DNA of 64,000 nt from Dacryopinax spathularia (lineage: Eukaryota; Basidiomycota; Dacrymycetes; Dacrymycetales; Dacrymycetaceae): positions 496,001-560,000 of the forward strand of contig JBBPFI010000003.1 in assembly GCA_037974965.1 (NCBI GenBank), written 5' to 3'. The notes below the pieces were generated by a model. That model was not told where the DNA came from and ran no database searches. It saw nothing but the letters and a program-made list of their open reading frames with translations. How positions within the stretch are numbered: the first letter of the stretch is position 1; each line of letters begins with the position of its first letter. The translations under genes were made by a program, and so were the position numbers. This document shows positions 23,486-34,895 of this stretch, piece after piece.

Positions 23486-23932
23486 TGTTGCAGACCCGAA
23501 GGAGTTGTCGCTGTGGTAGATACGGCCAACGTTGTGGTCAGCGTCGAGTGGGACGTTGATGTCGAGGAGGACGTTGATGTCGACGAGCGTCGATGTGCGG
23601 GGTGGCGCGTCGTCGCCGCACGAGGCACAGTGATGTGACCGTCAGACCCTTCAGACCCAGACGCGACAAAGTAAATGGTCACGTGTTGTTCTTCCCACTC
23701 CTTCCAGATCACGCGTCTTCTTCGGGAGCAGTCGATCGACACCGCCACCAACCGAGCTAGGGAAGCTGTGGCTGGCAAGCAAACCTGCCCTGAAGAACTG
23801 TATCGTACCAACCCAGCACCGCTCCCTAACGGAGGCAATCCTCGGCGAGCGACTGCAGACGGAAAGTGGGTACGCTGATCGACTCGAGCACGACAATCTC
23901 GACTTTGACGGCAACGACAAAATACCCTCAAG
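23486..23932. promoter_or_regulatory. Divergent promoter between kinesin-14 and eL37
   Basis: 447 bases separate the two start codons, which point away from each other. No TATA box or repeated site stands out. Inferred to serve as promoter for both from position alone. Confidence 0.4.
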
Positions 23933-24620
23933 ATGGTGAGCTCGTTTTGGGCTTGTGTGGGATGGAGCGGATATTGGAGGATGATGGGACGGTGTTGGCA
24001 TGCTTCGACTGGTGCTGAGCGTGTTGGGCCGATTGCTGTCTGAGTGACGGTGCAGACCGTGGATGGAGTGGGCTTGGAGATGGGAGGTACAGGACCGCTG
24101 TCTTTATCGACGGTCGGATCGTGAAGCCTGCGCTCGGTCATCGCCAAAGCATCCCATGCCGTCTCGTCATCCCGATATCGTCTATCCGCCAATCCCTGCT
24201 TCGTCCGTTGAGCAGCTTGTTGACCATTTCGTCTAGACCAAGGGTACCTCCTCCTTCGGTAAGCGGCACACCAAGTCGCACACCCTCTGCCGGCGATGCG
24301 GCAACCGTGCTTTCCACAGGCAACACAAGAGTACGTCTTTCAGGCCTGTCTCAAGCGGCATACACTGACTTTCTGTGACCAGCCTGCGCTTCCTGCGGCT
24401 ACCCCTCCGCCAAGATGCGCTCGTATGAGTGGGGCCAGAAGGCTAAGAGGAGAAAGACGACCGGAACTGGGCGTATGCGCTACCTCAAGGAGGTTAGCAG
24501 GCGGTTCAAGAACGGCTTCAGGTGCGTCGGGTTCACTCGTTCGTCTGCAAAAATGGTTACTCATGAAGGTGCAGGGAGAACACCGTCGCTAAGAAGAAGG
24601 TCAAGCCTTCCTCCGAGTAG
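23933..24620 (+). CDS. RPL37: 60S ribosomal protein eL37
   Basis: Four exons (23933-23935, 24237-24330, 24383-24521, 24575-24620). The first coding exon is the ATG alone, followed by a 301-base intron, an arrangement common in fungal ribosomal protein genes. The protein is 93 residues: [18 protein letters not shown], then the zinc-ribbon cysteines (CRRCG, CASCGYP), [19 protein letters not shown], and a basic end. eL37 is a small zinc-binding protein of the large ribosomal subunit at the peptide exit region. Every residue block of the family is present. The long first intron may carry regulatory elements; no snoRNA boxes convinced me. Confidence 0.96.
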
Positions 24621-24860
24621 GCTAGGGCTGGGCCTCTAGTGTCGTGCTCTGCTCAGGGATGATGCCGTCGCGGTGTAACATGCTATGCAACTATGTCTAC
24701 GCAATGCATGTGTTCTCATGATCGTCCAATTGTGTTGGCTGTTGGTTGGGGGATTGCGGGAATAAGTGGTATACCATTAAACTGCGCGATTGCGAGGATG
24801 CATAACCATATCTGCATGAGAAGAGTCAAATGTAAGTGCATGAGGAGAAATTGTCCGGAT

Positions 24861-27800
24861 CTATGTCTCCTCGAACCCGCCAACCGCCTTGAGGGCTCCA
24901 ACAACCCTCCTGTACTCTCTAAGCAGCTCGCCGATCTCGCTCAAGCGGAGCTCATCTGGACTGCACGTCATAAATCTTGCGTTTGGTCCAGGAACCTTGG
25001 GTATCGTTATGGGAAGAGCGGGTGCCGGTGGAAGGGCGGGCGACAACTCGCGTGGAGAAGGCGAATGCGAGTCGGTTTGCGGCGGATGTTGAGCGTATCC
25101 AGAGGGCAAAGTCGGCGAAAGAAGCGATGTCCTCCTCGACCTCGGCGGTGATGGTTGCCTACGTGGATGCTCCGGCTGCGGCTGTCCAGACGTCGAGGGT
25201 GTCTTCCCGTGGAAACGGCCAGCAGCCATACTAGCCAGCCGGTCCTGGATGCTCATCCTCTCTCTCCGCTCGTCCCGCTCCCGGCTCTCACGGGACATCA
25301 TACTGCTGAAACTGCGAACGCTGCGCACATCGCTCCTGTAACCGCGTTCCCGATCGTCCTCGTCTTCTTCCCCTTCTTCGTCTTCATCCTCCGTTTGGCC
25401 GGAAGTGCCGGTGGTTTCCTCATCCGAACCTTCCTCCTCCTCCTCCGTATCGGTCTCTCTCTCCTCTCTGATCGAGTTTGCCCGGGAGCTAACTTCGACC
25501 AGCGGTCTTCCGCCCTCCTCATCCTCGTCCTCATCACGTCCGTGCATGCTCCTCGTCCTACCATGCCCACCAGGCAAACTAGCAGCCATGCTAGCAATGG
25601 AGAACCCGCTTGCGCGCCTAAGCAACCCAAACCCAGGCCGGCTTCCGTTCCACGGTGCCATCTTCGAAAGATCATCAGTCGGGGATATAGGCTCGGCAGA
25701 CAACGGTCCTTGACTCAGAAGTCCGCGCAGTGCGGAGAATGAAGAGTCCACGACGCCGGAAATGACCTTGTTTGTAGAGGCGGCCAGCTCGCCGACCTGG
25801 TTGACAGTTCCCCGTAGACGGCCGCCCATGTTCTCAACCGCTTCAGCTTGCGCTTGGGACTGAGGTGAGCGAACGAGCGGGATGGGAGTGAGATCGTCAA
25901 TGCTGTCATAAACATTAGCATCGCATACTGTTAGGAACGGAGACGAGTGGGACTTACCTAAGCACTTTCTCCTGCCCACCCAGACCCAGCACACCGAGAT
26001 CCACATGCTCTAGGAACTCGACCACCGCGCTCAAGTTGATCAAGCAGTAGTTCTCTTCCCCACCGATGGTAGAGTCCCTATACCGCTGCACGTACAGCAA
26101 ATGCGAGACGAGCTGGGCAGGGTTGGACTTGACCACAGCGAAGATGATGAGCGGGAGCATGAGGTCTGCTGCTGCTGTTGCCTGAGGCGCGGGCGACGAT
26201 CCAGACGAGCGGGAAGGCGAGGGATGCCGAGGTGGGAGAGGAGGCGGGATCGGGTGCTCCGGCGTTCCTTGCAGGGAAGGTGGGTGGTCCGATACCAATT
26301 CTGGTGGGAGTCGCAGTGCCGGTACTGGGGGAGGAGTGCGCACTACGGCGTCCTGACCTTCATCGAGGTTCGCACCGGATGTGGGGGCCACACTGTCCTT
26401 CTGCGCCTGATACAGTTCCTCCTCAACCGAGGCATGCCCGTTGACGTTCACGCGTTCCTGCAGTTCCCGGTCCTCATGCTGCGCCCGCGGGCTGTTAATC
26501 CTAGGTTTGGCAGTCAGATCCCCCTCATGCGGCTCTCCTTCCTGAGGCAAGATCGCGGGACGAGCAGTCTTCTCCTCCACCTCGGGCTCAGGACGGAGCC
26601 GAAGTGGCGGTAACCTGGCCAATCCATCCGCGACCAGCTTATGAGCAGAAACGAGGATCGCAGCCTTCTCCTTCGGTGCCTGGTGCAGCAACAGCTTCTG
26701 CAGCTCTGTTACTCCGTTAGCCTTCCCATCGCACAGAGAGCATAAAGTCACCTACCGCGCCCACACTCCCGCACGACTTCCTCAACACCCTCCTTGCTCC
26801 CTCCGCCGATCACGTCCACTCCCAGATGTTCCAAGCCCAGGTCGAGCATGTTCAGCGCGGCGATCCTGCTCGCCAGAGCCGCATCGTGTCTCTCGTCATC
26901 CGATTCCGCGGGCCGGAAGAGCCTATCGAACAGGAGGGTGCACACGGTGCTCTCAACTCGATCGACCGCCTCGCGTACGTTTGTGAGAACCGAGCTGGTA
27001 TCAGTCGCGAATGACGCCTTCTCGTCGACTTCTTTCTCTTCCGTACTGTTCCGCTCTCGGTCCTTCTCCTTACTCTCGCTTCGGTCCAGCTCTTTGCTCC
27101 CCCTGCGGAGCAGGAGAGAGCTAGTGGGACTGCTCGCATGCTCGTAATACAGCTGCAGATCCGCATATATCGCCGCGTAAAACTGCTGGAACGCCTCAGG
27201 AGTCGGTACGAGTTCTGGCACTGGGCTAGCAGGAGAGGCAGAAGTGCTTCCGAGCGATGTACGGAGCTTGCTAGGCTTGGGCGCGGGCTTGACGGCTGGT
27301 AGGTAAGGGTTGACGAATGCCGTCACTCGGTCTGGTAGCCAGGAGGGTAGCCCAGACAGTGCGGCTTTGATCTCCCCCCGCACGGCTTTCCCGATATCTT
27401 TGCTTATCTCGCGAGTACGGAGGATCTTGTCCACGGGCCAGACTTCGATCGTCGGTCCTTCTGCGGTGACTGTGTTGCCAGCAGTAGGAGCTGGAGTGCC
27501 GATCTGAGGTGTTGGTGGTGCAGAGTGGGCGGGCGTGGAGGCGGGGACGGGAGTGGCAGCTGCTGACTTGCTTCCGAAGAGGGAAGCGAAGGGCAGGCTG
27601 GCTAGACGACCGGTGTGCTGTGCTGGCTTGGGTCGGTTTGGCAAGGGCGGAGGTACGGGAGACGGTCTAGGAGGAAGCGGGACGGGCGAAGGAGCGCCGC
27701 TTACCGCGAACGTCGGGTACGGAGCGGGGAGATCGCGAACCAACGGAACAGGCAGCGGAGCTAGTCCCTGGAGAGTAGGTGCTCGCGTTGTTGTAGCAAT

Positions 27801-28502
27801 AAGATTGGTGAACTGGGTTGAGTCCGTCGGGAGGAAGGAGCGGAAGGTCAGCGTGTCCCCATCCACCACACCTCGCAGACCGGAGAGGGTGACGAGAGGT
27901 GTTGGGCTCGTCCCTGGCGGAGAAAGGAACACCACGTGGTCCCGGACAAGATCGGCAGTGATCTCGTTGTTCGGAAGAGGCTCCTTAGGCAATAACAGGG
28001 TAGCCTACAAGCGCAGACTAAGTATCAGAGGAAGGAACAAAAGGATAATGCACACCTTGCCAACAGTGATCATACCCCATACTTCCTCCCATTCCTCGTC
28101 TGCAGCAGCTAAGCTGCTCAGCCGATCCAGCATTCCCCATCCTGCACTTTCTCCGCTCAACCCCAAGCCCTGTACTTCCGACTTCATATTCTGTCTCTGC
28201 AGCTCACGAGTTGCTCCTCCCGCGGCACCTGAGCTGGTTGGGCTGCCAGTGGCATTGGTGCTCGTCAGTGCAGAGGCAGTAGCCGTTGACGTTGATGCGA
28301 CGGGTCGGTGGCGCGGGGTGTACGGTACGTACTTGGGAGGAGTAGAGGTGGATGCTGTTGCCTGTGATGAGCCCGACGCGAGGGTTGTCGATGGAGACAG
28401 AGTTGGAGTGGACGTCGCTGATGGTGCCGGTGAGAGGAGTGGATGTGCAGGAACGGGATCCTTTGCCGCAAGATGCTGTCCTTGTGCGCGACCGATTGAC
28501 AT
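24861..28502 (-). CDS. VPS9-domain protein, putative Rab5-family exchange factor
   Basis: A long protein (about 1,150 residues) in about four or five exons starting MSIGRAQGQH at 28502. The first 450 residues are Pro/Ser/Thr-rich. A helical segment with PSWLPDRVTAFVNPYL leads into LGLEHLGVDV. The core reads ELQKLLLHQAPKEKAAILVSAHKLV, then ADLMLPLIIFAVVKSNPAQL and GEENYCLINLSAVVEFLEH, which is the VPS9 fold that opens Rab5/Ypt51-type GTPases on endosomes. The C-terminal third is disordered, very acidic (Glu/Asp-rich runs near 25.4 kb) and Ser/Pro-rich, ending GALKAVGGFEET. It resembles Vps9/Muk1-type factors, but the domain layout does not let me choose one. The start is the first ATG of the open frame, in front of low-complexity sequence, so it is less certain. 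Confidence 0.8.
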
Positions 28503-29788
28503 CTTCTACTTCTGTTTGCAGATGGATTGTAGTGTTGAAGAAGAGAGGAGGAGACGCCGATATGCCTAGTGAGATGATGAGGGGTATGTGTGTATGATGA
28601 CGAGGCTGATTGAGGTCAGCAGCTGAGGGTGATCGACGCCTCGGTTCCGCCTAACGCCACGCAGTCAGCGTAGCACTGACGCGTCCTACCGCGCACAAGA
28701 GCAGATTCGACAATGTCAAGCAGAAGCGCCTCGAGGATATTGTTCCAACAAAGAAGCAGAGAAAGCAAGTTTCTAGTGAATAACGCTGCTGCAGCTGGAG
28801 GGCAAGGGATTGGGCAGCCTATCATCAGTCGGCTCGACACGCGTCATATCGCCGTCTCCGTTCTCAGGGGAAAAGCGAGGTGGCGATGCAGAAGCAACGA
28901 TCTGGCTTCCACTTCGTTTCTCCGTCTTCCCCTTGTTCCCCGCGGCTATACCACAATCACCCACCATCACATACAGCTGCAATATAGGCTTCATCAGCCC
29001 ATGCCCCCGTTTTCTGCCAACTTTCCTGACCCATACTGGCGAAAATAGGGGCAAGGCTCCCATCTGTTTCCTCTCAAAGGACCAACTGCTTCCGGCTTTC
29101 CGTTCCGTCCTTCTTCATCGCTTTGAGTACCTTCCCAGTCAGCGAGAACGCATGTAACCCCGGATCGACAGGCGTTAGAGTGCCCAAGGAACGGGCCGCC
29201 CGATGGACAGACTGCTTGGGGAGAAAGTGGAGATATGCGCTCTGGGATATAGACGTCTTCCCCGCATGCCTTCGTCTGAACCATGAAAGGCTATTGTTCG
29301 ACCATCTCATTTCCCCAGTCCGCGGCCACTTACGTCCTCTTCTGCTGGTGGGTTCGGGCCACCAATAGGGGTGGAGCAGTATGGCACGCTCAACAGTGCT
29401 CTGACGGGTGGGATGGCTCCATGTCGTGCCACGCGGTCACTCTCTCAGTCATCACGCCACAGTCTCGACCGGGTCTCCCCGTCCTCCCACGTCCTCACTT
29501 ACGCCTACTCCCGCACCGACGCACTGGCTTCAGGCATACAACATGACATTAACACACAAAGAAGGGATGTACGCTTCACCTGCGCACTTATCCCCGCCCT
29601 CCGCCGAGTCCTCCACGCCCTCCACCATCTGTCCCTACTTGCCGACGCATCACCACCCAGGACAGAAGACAAGAACAGACGTTTCAAACCCGACGGGACG
29701 AGCTACGAGAAGAGAATGAACGATGGACCGAGAGACCCGTCAACCCGCTGCATACAGTGTGACACCTGGGGCATGGAGCATGAGCCGC
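28503..29788. other. Intergenic region between the VPS9 and metallothionein genes
   Basis: About 1.3 kb. One short plus-strand frame near 28690-28785 ends in a Lys-rich peptide (VKQKRLEDIVPTKKQRKQ) that looks protein-like, but I found no start or upstream exon for it. The rest shows no coding evidence. Confidence 0.4.
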
Positions 29789-30037
29789 TCAGCAGGAGCA
29801 GGAGCCGGCCTGCATGCGTGGGGAGGTGAGTCATCTGTGGTACCGTAGGACACGAATGGGGAAAGGGGGACGTACGCTGCAGGAGCAAGAGGTCTTGCAG
29901 GCGTCGCAGCTGCAGGAGCAGGAGCTGCCGGAGCACTCTGTCTCGTTGACGAGGATCTGGACGGTGGTAGCCTGCGTTCGCCAGGGGAATCAGTCATCCT
30001 GCCCTCGTCACGAATTCAGAAGACGGCTCACAGCCAT
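29789..30037 (-). CDS. Metallothionein, 40 residues, three small exons
   Basis: Three exons (30032-30037, 29876-29971, 29789-29809) with introns of 60 and 66 bases (GTGAGC...CAG and GTACGT...CAG) join to 40 residues. After a short start (MAATTVQILVNETE) nine cysteines follow in C-x-C and C-x2/4-C spacing (CSGSSCSCSCDACKTSCSCS, then AGSCSC). No aromatic residue occurs in the cysteine part. This is the make-up of small fungal metallothioneins, which bind Cu(I), Zn or Cd in clusters and are usually induced by metal. A TATA box lies 95 bases upstream (30133-30140) with a tight leader. The gene is too short and too split to show up as an open frame. Metal preference cannot be told from sequence. 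Confidence 0.8.
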
Positions 30038-30132
30038 TGTAGTTGGTTGAAGTTGCTCGAGTGGTGTTCTGCGTGAAGCGGTGGTGGTGGTTGGATGTTT
30101 GACTTGAACGTCTCGGTGCCCTCTCAGCGGGG

Positions 30133-30140
30133 TTTATATA
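30133..30140 (-). promoter_or_regulatory. TATA box of the metallothionein gene
   Basis: TATATAAA on the minus strand, within CGTATATAAACCCC, 95 bases upstream of the metallothionein ATG. This is normal spacing for a strongly inducible fungal gene with a leader of about 60 bases. Confidence 0.6.
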
Positions 30141-30524
30141 CGCCTCAGAGAGCCCTCCATCCGGCTTATGCTTATCGCACAATTGCATGCTCCCGGAAGT
30201 AGAACGGGCAAAAGCACCGGGTGATCCGAACACGTCTTGTCACCCTTGGGGCCTTGGGTCCCCCTTTCTGCTCTCTAACGAGTCACACGGCTGTATTGGA
30301 TCCTACATTCCTGTCTCCTGTGACTGGAGCGTGTGGTACTGTGAGTGCCATTAGCGTGCATGTGGAAATCGACGGCGATCCATGACGAGCCCGAAAGGGC
30401 TCCTGTTCCGGCGGTGAATGATCGCGGCTTCCATCCGCCGGTCCTCCCTCCTCGTGAAGAAGGGAAATGAGCCTAAGCGGCCGTAAGCCGGACTCTGAGG
30501 CCTCCTAACCGGGCAGTCATCCCA
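30141..30524. other. Upstream region with a perfect GNRA hairpin
   Basis: Holds the upstream promoter of the metallothionein gene. At 30388-30403 there is a perfect 6-bp stem closed by a GAAA tetraloop (GAGCCCGAAAGGGCTC). No coding sequence recognised. Confidence 0.45.
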
Positions 30525-30920
30525 TCAGCCCCTTGCCAAAAGCATCACATCGCCTTTCCTCAAAGGGTTCAAACGCCGGCGGAGCTCCGGGCTTCCGTGG
30601 GTGATCATGCGTTCCTCCGCAGTCAGCTTTACGTTCGCGTGTACGTACCGAGCCGACCGAACGGCGTTCACATAATGTCTCACATTGTTGGGGATAGTGC
30701 GTTGGAGTTCCACCGCCGATCCTGACTTTCCTCTTTCAGCGTGATCCCGCAAGGGGGGAGGACTTCGAGGAGGTGAGACCCAAGAGTGTGGCAGACACAT
30801 AGGGGTTCCATCTGCCTTCCGTGCGGCGTGAACAGATGCATCCGCATGGCCTGCTGATGAATAGGTGTTCCCCTTTTCGTCACAGATGCGATACAGACGG
30901 CCGAACACGTTGCATTCCAT
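30525..30920 (-). CDS. Doubtful hypothetical protein
   Basis: An open frame of about 130 codons from the ATG at 30920, reading MECNVFGRLYRICDEKG at the start and RKGDVMLLARG at the end. It matches no family I know. A strong splice-donor-like GTACGTA occurs inside it, so the real product, if any, may be spliced differently. It lies just downstream of DAP3 in the same direction. Possibly chance. Confidence 0.2.
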   Translation of the reverse strand: MECNVFGRLYRICDEKGNTYSSAGHADASVHAARKADGTPMCLPHSWVSPPRSPPPLRDHAERGKSGSAVELQRTIPNNVRHYVNAVRSARYVHANVKLTAEERMITHGSPELRRRLNPLRKGDVMLLARG

Positions 30921-31012
30921 TCCCACCTCCTAGCCGGGTACAGTCGGCAACCTCGGTCCGCACATGCTTTCCGTCGGCATCCACGGCACAGCACGGTGGC
31001 GCCACGTTGTAC

Positions 31013-32859
31013 CTATTGCAGGGTACCGAGCATCTGCCTAGCGAACTCGCGAGCGTTTCCGGCCGCCTCGGTGTACTTAGCCAAGAAGAACTCGTCGCTT
31101 GGACCTGAGGAAGCGGGTTAGACTATGCGAGACCACACCCTTACGCTGACTGGAAGAAAGGGGGAAGCGGACGTACGACTGTGCATGACTAGCCCATTAT
31201 GCCACGTCTCGTACCAACCCCTGGCTGCTTCTATACCGAACTCGTGCGGCACCGCGAACCCTTTCAGGCCCTTCGCGTAGTACACTTGGTCCTTGTGACG
31301 CGGTGCATATCCACCAGCAACCGCGTCCCTCCAGGAAATTTCTGCGCCGATTGCTTCTCGCAACGGCAAAGGAGTGTTCCACCGCGTATGAAGGGCCCCA
31401 ATAGCTCCAAGGATTACCCCTCGTGACTAGAGCAGTACACGTCAGTAGGATCATGGGAGGAGAAGAAGGTAGCGTACTAGCTGACGGGTCCCAATAGCGT
31501 ACTCTAGGAAGAGTCGTGGTATTGACAAGTCATACGACTTGATAGGGAAGAATTGCGGATCGCGGTACACTGAGTTGCAGTAGAACGTTTGGTAGTCGTC
31601 AATTGCAAACATCACAGGAAAGCTACGACGGGTCAGCCAGGAGCCTGGACTACACTGGAAAATACGTACTCTGTCTGCCTCCCCAGCTGGTCCAGAACCG
31701 CCTCCAGAACGACCACCTTGTCCGTCTCAGGCTCCAACCCTACATCCACTAGTCTCTGCAGTGCGCCTCCGGCTACAAAAGTCTGCCCCTTGTCGCTATA
31801 AACAACATCCTGATCGACTTGGATGTTCGCCAAGGCAGCGGAGTTCACGACTTGCAGGACTTTGAGGAGATTATGGGCAATCTGTGGTTGCTGGAAAAGC
31901 TTCGTTCGGGGATCGTAGTGGTAGGGAGAGGTGGAGTTGACTATCTCGGTACTACGTCCGATATACAGGACGACCCATCCATTTTGCAGACCGTACGTGA
32001 CGGCTTGCATGAGGAGTGTGCTCTTGCCACAACCACTTGGACCATCTAGCTCGGGGTTCAGTTCCAGTTTATTGCAGGCGAGGAATGGACGCACGTAGAA
32101 CGAGTCCCGTCGGTTCAGCACTTTCTCTCACTTGATCCTTTAACTGATGCAACTCTCCCACCAGCCGCTCAGTCGTCTCGGTCACCACGGAGAACGGCTT
32201 GGAGAAATATTCCTGCTGGAAGACAGGCTTCGTAAATGCGGCAGTCTAAATCCAAGGTCATTCAAGATGGTACCACAAGTGGGCAGATCGCGCTCACCTC
32301 CCAAGTGGCCCTCCCAGGTAGCCCAGAAACCTTGAAGGCTTTCAAGGCGACGTCGGGATAGGCCCATGGTTCACCAACTTTGAAGGGAACAAGGCTCTCC
32401 TCCTCTATCGCCTCGCCTCCACTCATTAACTGTTCAAATGTCTGCTGGAGCTCTGATTTGAGCTGCGGCATAGGCAACTCCGGCTTCGTAGGCTTGAACC
32501 ATGCTGCGTCAACCTCGGCGTAGTTTACTTGCGGCTGAGAAGGATGTCAACAATCGTGGGCCTTTTCAAAGACTGAAAGTCACGTACAGGGTTCCTGTGC
32601 GGCGGCTTCGCCCTTCCCTGGTCTACCTTCTTCTTGAAAGCAGGCTTGACACCTCGTGTCTGAGTCTTTGGTAGCTGAGCGCTCGCTGGGAGGAAAGTGA
32701 GCAGACGGAGGTGACCGTTAGCGGGAACGAAGGCACACCTTTCTCCGCTTTATGCTGTACCCGGGACGTCGATATGCTCCTGGTACATAGCTGACCTTGT
32801 ACCGAGGTAGGATATAGGAACACGAGCGGTCTCCGGAGCGTGTACGCCATTGCCGACAT
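31013..32859 (-). CDS. DAP3: Mitochondrial small-subunit ribosomal protein mS29 (DAP3/Rsm23)
   Basis: A multi-exon gene of about 450 residues. The ATG at 32859 opens a typical mitochondrial presequence (MSAMAYTLRRPLVFLYP ... CTRSISTSRVQH). The conserved part has YAEVDAAWFKP, the P-loop GPSGCGKSTLLMQAV, then GWVVLYIGRSTEIVN, and near the end AGNAREFARQML. DAP3/mS29 is the GTP-binding protein of the mitoribosomal small subunit and is also linked to apoptosis in animals. Two other frames are open over exon 1, but only this one gives a presequence and continues through the first intron in phase (KAEK to ASAQLPKTQ). It shares a 224-base divergent promoter with ARPC1. Confidence 0.9.
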
Positions 32860-33083
32860 TGAGGTCGGCGGTGGACGCGGAATTTGGGACGACGAGCGCG
32901 ACGAAATTGGCAGCCCTGAACCGTCCGGAAGCAGTTGGAAGGCAGGGAACGCCACAGCATCGAGTCGCAGTGCGCGCGCATGTACGGTGCATCATCCTAC
33001 TCTCTTTCTTACCATCCACCTTCCGGAGTAGACTGCTAGTCCTCCGACAATATACTTAAAAACAACCGCAATCATCCGCAAAC
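32860..33083. promoter_or_regulatory. Divergent promoter between DAP3 and ARPC1
   Basis: Only 224 bases lie between the two start codons. The ARPC1 side carries an AT-rich stretch (ATACTTAAAAACAA, about 35 bases before its ATG). No other element stands out. Shared promoter function is inferred from position. Confidence 0.4.
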
Positions 33084-34354
33084 ATGTCTACTCCTGACGT
33101 GTACTCGCTCTCGCAAGGACCCATCACGAGTCATGCGTTCAATGCTGATCGGTCGCGTGAGTGCGCAACTTGAACCAGCAGTACCTATCTGATCGTCTCA
33201 TTAATCAGAGGTCTGCGTCAGTCTCAACTCGAACGAGGCCCAAGTGATGGCCTACGACGGCCGAGAATGGAAGACGACCGAGACGCTGTCCGAACACGAC
33301 AAGCTGATCACGTCTATCGACTGGGCACCCAACTCGAACCGGATCGTTACCTGCTCCCAGGACCGGAACGCGTACGTCTGGACACAGGTATCGGATCCCC
33401 AGACTGGAGAAGTTACGTGGAAGCCTGTGCTCGTGCTTCTGCGGATCAACAGGGCTGCGACTTGTGTTCGCTGGAGCCCGAATGAGGACAAGTTCGCCGT
33501 TGCGAGCGGGGCGCGGTACGTATATGCGGCGCTTCCTGGGTTGCCAATGGCTTATTGCTCGTGCTAGTGCAATCGCCATCTGCTCATTCGATGAGGAGAA
33601 CAACTGGTGGGTTTCTCGTCACCTCAAGAAGCCCATCCGCTCTACCGTCCTGTCGATCGACTGGCACCCGAACAACGTTCTTCTTGCGGCGGGCAGTGCG
33701 GATTCGAAGGCTCGCGTCTTCTCCGCTTTCATCAAGGACGTCGATAGGCGCCCTGGTCCTACCATCTGGGGTGACAAACTGCCATTTAACACTATCTGTG
33801 GCGAATACGCGAGCCCGAATGGCGGCTGGGTGCACAGCGTCGCCTTTTCCCCGTCAGGAGACGCGATGGCTTTCGTCAGCCACGACTCGTCGATCAACGT
33901 CGTCTACCCGGGTGGACCAGCCGTCATCTCCATCAAAATGTCGATCTTGCCGTACGTCACCCTCACCTGGACCTCGGAGGGCTCCATCGTTGCTGCCGGA
34001 CACGACTGCCAGCCGCACGTCTACCACGGCTCAGAAGACGGCTGGGCTATGGTCGGCTCACTGGACAGCTCCAAAGGGTCGCAGCACAAAGCTGGCTCAC
34101 GCCACCAGATCGAGGCCTTCAACCGGTTCCGTCAAGCCGACTCGCGGGGCACGCAGAACGAGGAAGACAGCGAGCTCTTGCCTACAGTTCACCAGAACAC
34201 GATCACGAGCGTGCGCCCCTTTGAGGGCGCTCCTGGTCAGGTGACAAGGGTTAGCACCAGCGGCGTGGATGGCAGACTGGTCATATGGGATGCGAATGCT
34301 GTTGGCCAGCCTGTTGGCAACTTGGCGGGGAAGCTGGCTGGCATGAGGGTTTAG
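33084..34354 (+). CDS. ARC40: Arp2/3 complex subunit 1 (ARPC1/p41-Arc)
   Basis: Three exons (33084-33156, 33209-33515, 33568-34354) give 388 residues. It is a WD-repeat propeller: [30 protein letters not shown], then [22 protein letters not shown], and [11 protein letters not shown] at the end (shown here as joined repeat cores). ARPC1 binds ARPC4/5 in the Arp2/3 complex, which nucleates branched actin at endocytic patches. The insert before the last blade ([21 protein letters not shown]) is typical of this family, where it contacts nucleation-promoting factors. The start follows from the conserved [20 protein letters not shown] and the match across intron 1 (NADRSQVCVSLN). Confidence 0.95.
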
Positions 34355-34895
34355 ACCAGCTGCCACGTCGAGTGCCGTTGCTGTTGATAGCCACTTGTGC
34401 GCATGGTCAGCATGCGGGGTGGGTGCGTCAGCAGAGGAATAATGTTGAATGCAGATAAGACCCCTACGCTGAATACTAGGTCGTAATGGATAATCATTGC
34501 CTCTGGCCTTGTACTCAGCCCGTAGTAGGCTCAACATTATGCATGGGTCCAATTATTCGTTGCTATTTTTGAGCCGCCCATCGTGTGTGCCACTCTGTTA
34601 CGTGCCGGTTGCATGCCCCTTTTACCGGCATCTCCCTCCCGCAGTTGCCCCTGATATGAGTAGATGGGGCTGTGCAGACGCTCCCCATACCGTCGGAAGG
34701 TCGTCCTCGCACTCCCTATCGCTCACCACTCTCTCATCGTCACCGTCAACGGCTTACTTCCCCATCCTATTCCAAGCCTCGTCCCGCCTGTCACATATAC
34801 TTATATACCTTCCACCACTCCTCGGACACTCAGCAGGTCGCCGCCTCTCTTTCCCTTCTTGTTGCTACTATCTATCTATCCTCTCTACGGTAACC
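34355..34895. other. Intergenic region between ARPC1 and UBC6
   Basis: About 540 bases holding the ARPC1 3' region and the UBC6 promoter. The last 200 bases are pyrimidine-rich with a TATA-like ATATACTTATATACC near 34795-34810, which suits a leader upstream of the UBC6 ATG. No coding sequence. Confidence 0.45.

Noticed and set aside
23936-24236. C/D snoRNA in the eL37 intron
   Set aside because: A GATGATGG and CTGA motifs occur, but spacing and flanking stems do not fit well enough to call it.
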